A stretch of 64,000 nt of DNA from the NCBI GenBank assembly GCA_018389105.1, contig JACATO010000086.1, positions 1,021,501-1,085,500 on the forward strand, written 5' to 3'. The translations under genes were made by a program, and so were the position numbers. Of this stretch, positions 10,501 through 19,000 are shown in pieces. Each line of letters opens with the position of its first letter. Positions within the stretch are counted from its first letter, which is position 1. A model generated the notes under the pieces. It was not told the DNA's origin, did not search any database, and saw only the letters and a list, made by a program, of their open reading frames with translations. The DNA comes from Nautilus pompilius. Lineage: Eukaryota; Mollusca; Cephalopoda; Nautilida; Nautilidae.

Positions 10501-13414
10501 GCAAGAATCTGACTGGGAACGAGTTTCAGCTTCAGCTTCTCCAATGCCAGGTGTATCTCCATTATCAGCAGCTTTAAAATCAACTGATTTGAATGCTGTA
10601 TCTGTAAAGCTAGGAAGATGCTGATATTTCTCCTCCTGCTCTGGAAATCCATTTTTTGATTCCTTTTCCATTTCTGTAAGTTCATTTTCACTGTCATCGC
10701 TAAATTCAGCATCAACGGGCAGCAAATTATCATCATCATCTTCATCCTCCTCTGAAAAATATTTTGGATGCTTTGACAATGTTTGACTGTCACCATCATA
10801 GGCTGTATTTTTTCTTTTTCCTGTAATAGGATGTGACTGGTAGAAAGACTTTCCACTTAATCCAGCTGCATAATTGCTGACTGGATCATACTCAAGATCT
10901 GATGTAGACTCGCTCTTCACTCTGTACTTGCTGTTTAAGTTTAGCTGCTTCATACGTTTCAACTCACTTATTGGTGTAGGCTTGTACTCTGGGACTCCAG
11001 TCTTGTTCCCATCACTGCTAGGAAAAATGCCACTTTTCAAACTTGGACTGTATCCTTGTGTGTATTTGTTGGCATTAGATTCTAGGCCACATACGTATTT
11101 ATTTTGGGATTCAGCATTCAACCCATACACATATTTACTTTTTAAGTCAGTGTTCTGACTATATGCTTGGAGCTCATGTTCTGTTTTGCCATACAATTCT
11201 TTTCTCTTTTTGCTGCCAGGTACCACTTTGTATGTATGCTTGTTATTCTTACTCACATCAGACTCTAACTGATACAACACAGCTGGCGAATTTTCTTGAC
11301 TAAACTGTGAAATATTTTCCAGAATAGGAGCTTTAAAATCTGGAGTTGTCGTCTCATCTTCAACATTTAACTTCCGCTTGTTTATCCTTGCCTTTTCATT
11401 CTCAATGTCCCTCTGTAGCTGGAGCAAAGTCTGTCCAAGCTCGGTCTGGGAATCTCTACTTTTGTCCACTACACTTTCAGGTTCTCTAATCAGAGATAGA
11501 TTCTTAAACACTGAAGAAGAATCTGGAATTAAAGATGAAATTATTAAAGCTTTTTCTTAGAATTTTTTTTTCATAGCTCTTAGAAAACAAAACACTTTTA
11601 TTTTAAATGCTAGAAGTTTGAAGCATAAATCTGGCAACTTAAAGTGAAACCAAAAAGAAAAAGTTCTACATACCCATCCCCTGAATTTACCTTCTAACTA
11701 CCTGATCAGTTAATGTAGTTTGCAATTGAAATTTCAGCATATATGCACTTACTGAAGAGTAGACAAATTAGAACTGAAAAACATTTCTCTTTCTTTTGAC
11801 AATTTTATATACTAGTCAAACTTAGTTATTAAATCCAAAAAGTCATAAAAACATAAATATATTGATCACTTAAAAAAAAAAAAAAAAAAAGATTGATTTG
11901 GACTTTTCTAAGCTAGCCAGCCATGACGGTATGGAGAAACACCTACTTTTAATAACCCTGACCTCATCACCTATTGGGGCAGGTTAGGGTCATGATGGAT
12001 AAACATATTTAACTGGAATTTTATTTCAGATGGCTCAAAATTTAATTTACTAGATGCAAATGTTTTTTTTTAGTGAAAAAGCAAATTGTTAAAAGTTTCT
12101 CTTTATAAAAAAACACAAAACAATTATATTTTTATTGTTCATATCACTTTATCCTTGAGGTAAATTAATTATGGACATTCATACTGACTGTAAAATGCTA
12201 AGTTCTTTTAAAAACAACAACAAAAAGTGTTACTAAAACATCTTAAATGGCAGAAAGAAAATGCAAAAACAAAAATGGTTGGTCAGGGTAATAATAATGT
12301 TGGAAATGAGAGCAGATAGTGCATTAAGTTTGTACTCCATATGTATGAATCTGTAGTTCCTTTTAAATTATTTCTAATAGATAATAATCTAAATTTCTCT
12401 GAGAGCTTTCATCTTTTGCATAAGGGATATTTTTGTTTACTGCCAATAGTCGTTTAAAATACATTAGGAATAAAAAAAACCTAAAATCTTTGCATAAACT
12501 ATTAGCAAAACTATACCTAGCTATGTAAACAAAGCTAGTTCTCACAAATGAATTGCTGTACACTGAGGTGGTGTTATTGGCATGCACCTCAACTACAAAG
12601 TATAGACAACCCTGGCAAAGAAGCGAAGTGTCCCAGTTGTCTGCTAGGCGGACAGTCCTGCACCACAATCCATACCGAAGCTCTTCGTTTTTAGATACAG
12701 GAGTAAAACCCATGGAGGTTTCCCAAAGCAAACCATTGTCGTGAGAATAAAGCATAACCCTTTTGGTGCTTGATTAAATTTCGGGCTGGAAAGTTTAAAT
12801 TACCCAAGAAAAAATGAAATTCAGAATTTGATCTGAGAAGTTGCAGAGTTTTCAAAGATGTGTTGTTTTCCAATTCTTTAATTCGTGATATTACCTGTAC
12901 GTAATATCTAGGTATAAGATAATAAAGTACCTAAGATTTCAGACACTTTTTAAACTCTCCTTTTAACTACATAAGATCAACTTGAAAATATTTAAATTAT
13001 TTACTTTTTTAATGATCCTAGACGACGAAAACAGACAGAGAACAGAGAGGGAGGAAGGAAGGTTGGACACACGCAACTCGTCTATTGCTAGTACATGTAA
13101 AAAATGAGACTACTGTCTTAGAAAATCCTTTATTAGTGTCTATTAAATAATAAACATCAGCGTACACAATATAATTAGAGAGGGGAAAGAAAAGGACACA
13201 GGAGACTGCAATGATACTGTCTGGGGGGAGGGGAGAGTTGGAGGGGTGATTTGACAATTTTACTGCCCAGAGACAGGGTACGGGTACACCACCGGTCGTT
13301 TTTACCTTTATCCGCTTGTTTCACATGTCTGTAGTGGCAATAAGGCCTCTCACAGAGGCCACTTGAATAATAGGGGCAGTTTATACCCCGAAAATATCCG
13401 GAAGAGGGAAACAT
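1387..13414 (-). CDS. REXO1: REXO1-like RNA 3'-5' exonuclease (Elongin-A-binding protein 1 family), 3' end outside the window
   Basis: Twelve coding exons join in phase: 13306-13414, 9709-11522, 8978-9058, 8701-8832, 7684-7830, 7027-7161, 6417-6675, 5710-5853, 4305-4418, 2856-2929, 2254-2367 and 1387-1502, all minus strand with GT-AG borders, giving about 1079 residues. Order of parts: CCCH finger (C13, C21, C26, H30), a long Lys/Ser/Glu-rich region (37-641), the EloA-BP1 region (about 762-830), a Cys-rich module (about 942-1003) and the start of the DEDD exonuclease with YAMDCEM at 1035-1041. Known for the family: nuclear 3'-5' exoribonuclease in the REXO1/yeast Rex1 group; human REXO1 binds Elongin A. 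The remaining catalytic motifs were not found between 1 and 1386, so further exons should lie to the left. The start is chosen because it gives the family's N-terminal finger. It is divergent with the TUT gene. Confidence 0.9.
2254..2367 (-). CDS. REXO1: REXO1 exon 11, exonuclease motif I
   Basis: 114 bases, phase 0. It ends with GVYAMDCEM, the first DEDD motif: D1038 and E1040 are the expected metal ligands. Acceptor CGTTGTAG, donor GTAAGT. Confidence 0.9.
2856..2929 (-). CDS. REXO1: REXO1 exon 10, zinc-binding module part 2
   Basis: 74 bases, phase 1 in and phase 0 out. Encodes [20 protein letters not shown] with C989, C990 and C999, matching the second half of the family's Cys-rich module. 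Acceptor TTTTTTAAG, donor GTAGGT. Confidence 0.86.
2930..4304. other. REXO1 intron 9 with a decayed repeat
   Basis: Mostly AT-rich and structureless. The segment about 3740-4000 has the texture of the dispersed repeat described near 44.2 kb (an ...AGAAGAGCAGAAACA...CATGCTATGGGAGG... ending), but the match is weak. Confidence 0.3.
4305..4418 (-). CDS. REXO1: REXO1 exon 9, zinc-binding module part 1
   Basis: 114 bases, phase 1 in and out. It carries C946-x2-C949 (TCIRCGK) and later C967/H970 in [11 protein letters not shown], likely metal ligands. The acceptor is an unusual TTTTTTAAG and the donor is GTAAGT after a run of four G; the chosen cut keeps phase. Confidence 0.86.
4419..6416. other. 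REXO1 introns 8 and 7 around exon 8
   Basis: Apart from exon 8 (5710-5853) nothing coding is supported. Opposed short open frames near 5003-5252 look like chance openings in AT-rich DNA. Confidence 0.4.
5710..5853 (-). CDS. REXO1: REXO1 exon 8
   Basis: 144 bases, phase 1 in and out. It encodes [20 protein letters not shown] and then [15 protein letters not shown], the conserved segment that precedes the cysteine-rich module. Acceptor CCTTCTCAG, donor GTAAGT. Confidence 0.9.
6417..6675 (-). CDS. REXO1: REXO1 exon 7, end of EloA-BP1 region
   Basis: 259 bases entering in phase 0 and leaving in phase 1. It contains [20 protein letters not shown] and [20 protein letters not shown], both characteristic of REXO1. 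Acceptor TTTTTTAG, donor GTAGTG. Confidence 0.9.
7027..7161 (-). CDS. REXO1: REXO1 exon 6, EloA-BP1 region
   Basis: 135 bases, phase 0, 45 residues. The run [20 protein letters not shown] followed by [13 protein letters not shown] is the most recognisable part of the EloA-BP1 region and secures the family call. Donor GTAAGG. Confidence 0.9.
7162..8700. other. REXO1 introns 5 and 4 around exon 5
   Basis: Contains a run of 25 A at 8039-8063 and, at about 8160-8370, a G+C-richer segment of repeat-like texture that I cannot name. No gene is supported outside exon 5. Confidence 0.35.
7684..7830 (-). CDS. REXO1: REXO1 exon 5
   Basis: 147 bases, phase 0 in and out, 49 residues ending [11 protein letters not shown], a family-like linker directly before the EloA-BP1 segment. 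The acceptor follows a (CT) tract and ACATGACAG; the donor is GTATAC. Confidence 0.82.
8701..8832 (-). CDS. REXO1: REXO1 exon 4
   Basis: 132 bases, phase 0 in and out, 44 residues. The second half ([20 protein letters not shown]) is a strongly helical, charged segment that may form a short coiled coil. Acceptor TTATATAG, donor GTAAGT. Confidence 0.82.
8978..9058 (-). CDS. REXO1: REXO1 exon 3
   Basis: 81 bases, phase 0 in and out. It encodes 27 residues including [20 protein letters not shown]; the KKRIAH core resembles the linker before the EloA-BP1 region of REXO1. Acceptor CATTTATAG, donor GTGAGT. Confidence 0.82.
9709..11522 (-). CDS. REXO1: REXO1 exon 2, long charged low-complexity exon
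   Basis: An exon of 1814 bases with acceptor TTAATTCCAG and donor GTGAGT. It encodes residues 37-641: an early helical stretch ([20 protein letters not shown]), acidic runs near the middle (EEDEDDDDN) and a Lys/Ser-rich basic block, with no recognised folded domain. One large second exon of this kind is also typical of vertebrate REXO1. The first in-frame codons (D-S-S-S-V) come before the Val-Phe-Lys that an ORF finder would take as the start. Confidence 0.9.
11523..13305. other. REXO1 intron 1
   Basis: AT-rich with an A-rich run near 11872-11890. A minus-strand open frame of 130 codons at 12363-12755 has a G+C-richer core (about 12540-12740) but no recognised domain, splice context or start context, so it is not called as a gene. 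Confidence 0.4.
13306..13414 (-). CDS. REXO1: REXO1 exon 1, start codon and CCCH zinc finger
   Basis: Encodes [19 protein letters not shown] and then a C-x7-C-x4-C-x3-H finger (C13, C21, C26, H30), matching the N-terminal finger of REXO1 proteins. The exon ends AAAG before GTAAAA and leaves one base, completed as Asp by the next exon. Confidence 0.88.
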
Positions 13415-13677
13415 TGTCCAGTTTCTTCACATCACTACTTTGCAAAAACAATTTCACTGCTTCGAGACCAAGCAGGCGGCCATGTTTATCAACCATCTCA
13501 TTTCCACGAGACCCAATTGTTACGTTTGCTGAAAAAACATTCTGGCAGGAGCAGGGAGTCGCTTCGGGATAAACACCTGGAAAAACCGCCTGCGTGAGTA
13601 ATTCCCTCATTGCAGGTTAAAGTGTTTGCGGCATTTCCCATGAGCGAGCCTAGTTTAAAGATGGCGTCTTTCGGCTA

Positions 13678-13720
13678 ATGAGCCATTACGTAAAATTGTT
13701 TATGACAGGAAATCCGAAAG
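13678..13720 (+). other. Probable non-coding first exon of the TUT gene (3' end) carrying an upstream ORF
   Basis: The donor AAAG before GTGAGT at 13721 is near-perfect and is the natural partner of the acceptor at 14901-14902 just before the TUT start codon. The segment contains an ATG at 13678 that opens a short ORF (MSHYVKLFMTGNPK). The exon start is unknown. A second possible first-exon donor, CGA before GTAAGT, lies at 14264. Confidence 0.5.
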
Positions 13721-13853
13721 GTGAGTCTCGGCGAAAAGTCTTTGTTCTTCTAACTTCGTTTCATCTCCACCCGAACAATGATATGCTTTCTACGCCTTCC
13801 GGCCGCCGTGCTGCTTGCTTGGTTCTGATATCTAGGATTACGGGGAGGGAGGG

Positions 13854-13854
<1 letters not shown>

Positions 13855-13893
<39 letters not shown>
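13855..13893. repeat. 39-base T homopolymer
   Basis: Uninterrupted T tract 135 bases downstream of the putative TUT exon 1 donor, inside the CpG-rich region. Confidence 0.95.
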
Positions 13894-13897
<4 letters not shown>

Positions 13898-14503
13898 GTG
13901 GGTGAATGAAGGCGAAGCGTTTCGCAGCCTTTCCGAGCTCTGCCATAGGAACCGGTTCATATACATGTACGTGCACACGATTCTTGTTGTTGTTATCAAT
14001 GTATGTATATGTGTGTGTGGCGATCGGGGGGTTGGGGGAAACCACCATCGTCATTTTTATTGTCATCAGGCAGCTCGTCGTTGTTTACATCGAGCCCGTG
14101 GCCCGTCCAGCAGCGAGGAGTAAGAGGCCGTTTGTTCTTCTATCGGCTGGTGGTGGTGGCCAGTCTCCTTCCTGGTCCGTCCCGTTCCCTGGCCTGGAAC
14201 TAGCGGACCACCGGCCGGTCCTCGTAAAGGGGGCGAAACGCTGGCAGGGCGTTCAAAGGGCGAGTAAGTGACGACAGTTATGACGGGGGTCAAGGACACC
14301 CGGACTGAAACTTCCTCCACTACTTTTCTGTGTCCTCATGCAAACCTAGAAATACAGATCTTATTTTCAGACTCTCTTCCTGTCATCGGTATCGCGTATT
14401 AGTGTTTGTTCTTTTTTCCCTTCTAAATCCAAGAAAGGAAAACGAAACCGAAACCTCAGAGAAGATAGCACAAATAACAGCGCCCCGGCTTGGGCAACAC
14501 GGG

Positions 14504-14527
14504 TACTACTACTACTACTACTACTAC
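14504..14527. repeat. (TAC)8 microsatellite
   Basis: Eight perfect TAC units in TUT intron 1. Confidence 0.95.
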
Positions 14528-14906
14528 CCCATATAACCTGTGAACTTATTTAGTTGGCACTTGTGGTATTTATTAATATTTTTTTAAAAAAAAAAGATAA
14601 TTTTTAGTAATTAATGAACTTGCTGATTTTTTAAGTAAAGAATGTCTTCTTTTTCTGAGTGAATTCTGTTGGAAAAAAATGCTGTTGAGAAATTTGTTGA
14701 GCTCATTTGTCTAATGAGAGTCCTGTTTATCTCAGGAATGAGATATGAGTAGATATATTGAGCTGTTTACTTTTGGAATGAGAGACGAATGGATGCTAAC
14801 CATGTTTACGTTATGTGATGAATTTAGCGGATTTACATAATATTTGAAGTGCATAGTTTGATTCTTATAATGTAGGCTTTTGTTGCTTTGTTTTTTTATT
14901 AGGTTG

Positions 14907-16098
14907 ATGGCCAGGAAAAGACTGTCTAACAGTGAGATTGAGGCTGATTTGAGACGGCTGCTGGGATTGATGGAGAATCTGTCGCTTAGTGATGCAAACA
15001 ACCGATCTGGAAATGAAGCAAAAGGAGCTGTCAGTACTATGAAGAAATCATTGCATGATGAATGTGGGAGTATGCTGAAGAGCAACTGTTCTCATTGTGA
15101 CAGTTCATTTTGTGAACAGGGTAGTGCTAATCAGAGAACACGAGCTAAACTGATAAAATCCAAGCAGAAGAAAAAGAAGGGAACAAAGCCAGTGTATTTG
15201 GATTGTGTTGAGTCACGTTTTATCACCCCTGTGAACTTTGATGCAGGTAAGAATCCTCTGGACCAAAGAAACAGACAGTTATCCCAGACTTTGACACATT
15301 TAAGGAGGCCTCCCTCATGCATGGACAAAGAGGAGCCACTGTCTGCATCTGCTTTTGGTAAGAAAGATTTTGCAGGTTCAGACTATTCAGATAAAAAACC
15401 TTTTGTGGAAAAAACTACAGAAAAGCAAAATTGTAAGACTAGTTTTCACGTGGCTGCAGTGATGGATGATTTTACTAACTTGAGAGAGGCAGTTACTAGT
15501 GATAAACCAGATTATAAGAATGAAATTGGTACAGAGAGGAAGGGAGCAGAAACAAGTATTTCTGAAAAGGATGTTGGATTTGCTGAGGGATACAAAGCAA
15601 ATGTGTTAAATAAAACTACACAGTCCCAAGGTAAAGTTGGAAAGTCAAGGTCAGGGAACAGTTCATTGTCACGAGATTTAGAAAACCAAAATCTAAAAGA
15701 AGAGCAGTTGTCTAAGACTGGTTATGATCAGTTACTAAAACCAGATTTATGGATTAGTGACCCAATACATAGGCAAGGTGTTACGCTTGGCGGCCTGTCA
15801 CAAAGGTTGGATTTGAAAAGTGCTGGTGCTTTACAGAGCTCCAGTGGTTTTTTACAAAAGCAGGAATTTAATACCAATGGTTTGTTAGAGACTCAGGACT
15901 CTAGAATCAGTGGTCAGCGGCAGAGACTAAACTCCAAGGCTGGTGGGCCAGTAGTAGACAGTAATAGAAAAGGTGGCATAAAGCAGAGAAGTACAGTGAT
16001 ACAGGACTTGAGTTCTAGCTCAGCTAAGACCAGTGGAGTTGGGAAGTCTGCAGTGATGGCAGCTTCAAACACACAAGTCATGGAATCAAATGGTAAAG
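14907..16098 (+). CDS. TUT4: TUT exon 2, start codon and disordered N-terminus
   Basis: The acceptor TTTTTTTATTAG is followed four bases later by ATG (MARKRLSNSEIEADLRRLLG). About 397 residues are polar, rich in Lys, Ser and Gln, with no recognised fold. Two donors six bases apart (16093 GTAAAG and 16099 GTATGG) both keep phase 1. The longer form is used here. Confidence 0.88.
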
Positions 16099-19000
16099 GT
16101 ATGGAGTGTTGACTTTATTTGTTTGCTAACAAGTAAAAATAACACATGAATTACATTGAGTTGAACCTTATTCTGCTTCGTATCTGTTAGTAGGGATATG
16201 ATTTGGTGGGTAAATGAACATTTGTTTTTTTACCACTGAAATTAATTATGAATGTCAACATTGTTAGTAATGCTAATTCTTTTTTCTTATAGGTCCTTTT
16301 TTTGAACCAGCTATTTTGAAGGAGTTTGAAAATGAGCGCATTTTTCCATTGAAGCGGGTAAAATCCACATCTACAATTCCTTCTTGCCATACTCAAGCTC
16401 TTTTTCTATATTTATTGCTTATTATCATCGTGGATATACCTTATTGGGTGGATCATGACAGCAATGTTGTTAGTTTACTGATTAAGCGAGTAATTTTTTT
16501 GTTGTTGTTTTTACACATCTAGGGTCTTCTCTTTCTAATTTATCAGTTTTATGGTTGCAGGGGAGATAACTAAGGTTTGAAAATATCCAGTGATTGGAAC
16601 AAGTGTTTATAAATATAACATTTGAAACAGAACACACACACACACACACATGCTTGTAATATATGTAGCTGTAAAGAAGAAGTTAGTAAGATCAAGCTTT
16701 ACTATATTGAATATTATAGAAAAGAAAAGTATTTAAAAAAATTACAGTGTTTAGAGCAAAGCACCAAATCCTGGAAGGGTGGAGTGCAGTGCAAGTGTTG
16801 CCTGTAATTTTTATTTTCCAAGATTCTTAATGTCATTGTTTGAAGAAAAGTGTGTGATGTAGTTCAACTGGTTCCACATTGTGCCTGTATACAAAAGAGC
16901 GAGTGAATCTGAGAATGTTGTCGTCGGTGTGAAGTAGTCCTGACCCTGCTTCCTAAAGTCAGGAAAAGTGGGATCTTACCTTTGTGCTTGCTCCAGAAGC
17001 AGGAAGTCATCATCTGTAGCCTCCCACTAATTGTCTTCAGGGTCCTTGTAGTGCATCAGTGAATGAAAATCTTGTATTTCACAGAATCAGATATGCATTT
17101 TTTGGAAGAAAAATTGGAAATTTGAAAAAAGTACTCATGCTGTTCCATCCATTAAATCCTGATGGGAAAAAAAATAAAATAAGTAGTTTCTTCACTCTAA
17201 TTTTTTGATGGGTTTTCACTGTTTTTGGGTTTTTAAATTGCTTATTTTATGAATATTTAGCCCCCCAAGGATAATTACAATGGCCACTAACAAATATTTA
17301 TTGATGTAAAAAGTAAATTTTGTTGTGTTTAATAGCATGAAAAAAACACTTACTAAATATTTATTTTCAACTTTATTATGTGTAATTTGTATAAGGTTTT
17401 GGTAGTTTTATATTTGACCAATCTGTATAATGTGAAATACTTTTAACTGTCAGTTAGAAACAGTGTTTTTCCTACACCTTTCTTAACTGTAATTCAACCA
17501 GTCTCTCTTGTGTTTGCGCATTGTTTGTTTTTGTTTTTTTTATCCAGCGGTCCTTCAGATACCCCAAGGCAAAATTTTTCTGCCGTCTGTGCGAGTTTCA
17601 CTGTCTGTCGGTGGATGATGCTCGGACCCATATCCAGAACACCAAGCACAGGTGGCGCAAAGAAGTTGGTTCTACTTTCACTTTTTCCTTTTCTTTTCAT
17701 AGAATACTTAGAGCAACCATAGGCTTAGGTCTCCTTTAATTCTTTTCTCCAACTCCCATTTTTCTATACACACACACACACACACCACGCACACACACTA
17801 CTGAAGCTGCCAGGATTTGACCCATCAAAAATAACTAGTAAAGTAGTATGAGAGTTACAAAGAATGAAGTCTGCTGCTGCAAAACTATGTAAAAAAATAA
17901 GTCAGCATAGAAAATATGATAGCTGCATCTATGAAACATTTGCATTTACAGGCTTCTATTTGGCAACTGAAATGGTATCAGTGATGTATAAAATCTTTTC
18001 CTGATGATTAAAATGTTAAAAGTCATTGTCACTGGCAATTATTTATTGTTTGTTTTATTCACTTTTTCCACAGTTTATTGATGTTTATTTGTTTTGTTTG
18101 AGTTTGTATTTATTTGTTATCTTACATGCTTTGGAAAGGTTTCTTGATGTTGACTGCTGGAAAAATGAAGAATGAGAGATCAGATTATCAGGTTTTTTTG
18201 GATCAAGTCCAACATAACCATCCAAAATAGACTGATAATCCAAGTATATCATCTGTAAATGTTGATCCTGTTAGAAAGGAAGTTCGAAATGTCAGAACAG
18301 CTGATAATCTGTATTATATCATATACAGAGTTAGATCACCTGCAGACATTAATTCTGCTAGAAAGCAATTCTAAATTGTTAAGACTTCTTTGTTATTCTG
18401 AGCATTCAGAAAGAAATGGCTAAAACATTGTTCTTAGATATCATTGTGAACTTTTGAAGTAATGCTGGCAAATAGGTACAAATATTACTTTTATTATTAA
18501 TAACAAATAAAAATTTGTTTGTCTCTGCTCCTAAAATTTAGATCTTGGCACTAAATTATTGCTTTGGCTCCTAATTCTTTTTAGTTTTAAGTTGTCACGG
18601 AAAATTTGTAGAAGAGATCTGATTTATTGTACACTGAATGTTTTATGTGGTAAGTGTATCAGTGATCAGGGAAGAAGTCTTACAAATGAATGGGAAGTAG
18701 AGAAATGCAACAAAATATGAATCATCATCTTCGATCACTCATTTATAAGAGTGGGATGCGTTGCACCGTCATTATGCGCACTCTGGCCCAGTGCATCTGT
18801 CTTCAGCAGTGGTTTATTCTTCTGACTTTTCCTTGTCATAGGAGACTTGCCTCTGTCATGGCTATAGAGCATCACCCGCCCTTGGTTCCTCTGTCTGAGT
18901 GCCTACACAGGCCACTCCCAAGCAGCAACTGGGGCAATGCCAGTAAAGTACCTCGCTCAAGGGTCACAACAATGTGTCAGCAGCAGGAATTGAACCCAGG

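Larger units (their letters stand above)
13400..14300. promoter_or_regulatory. Putative bidirectional CpG-rich promoter between REXO1 and the TUT gene
   Basis: The stretch around and between the two gene starts is visibly richer in CG dinucleotides and G+C than the AT-rich flanks. AAGATGGCG at 13658-13666 matches the YY1 core often found at metazoan start sites, and TTACGTAA at 13686-13693 is a PAR-bZIP/E4BP4-type palindrome. No convincing TATA box was seen. Transcription start sites are not determined. Confidence 0.6.

Noticed and set aside
12363..12755. 130-codon minus-strand ORF in REXO1 intron 1
   Set aside because: No recognised domain, no supported splice or promoter context; it cannot be joined to REXO1 in a meaningful way.
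13902..14271. 121-codon plus-strand ORF in TUT intron 1
   Set aside because: G+C-rich leader or intron sequence with a hydrophobic stretch by composition; at most part of an alternative first exon.
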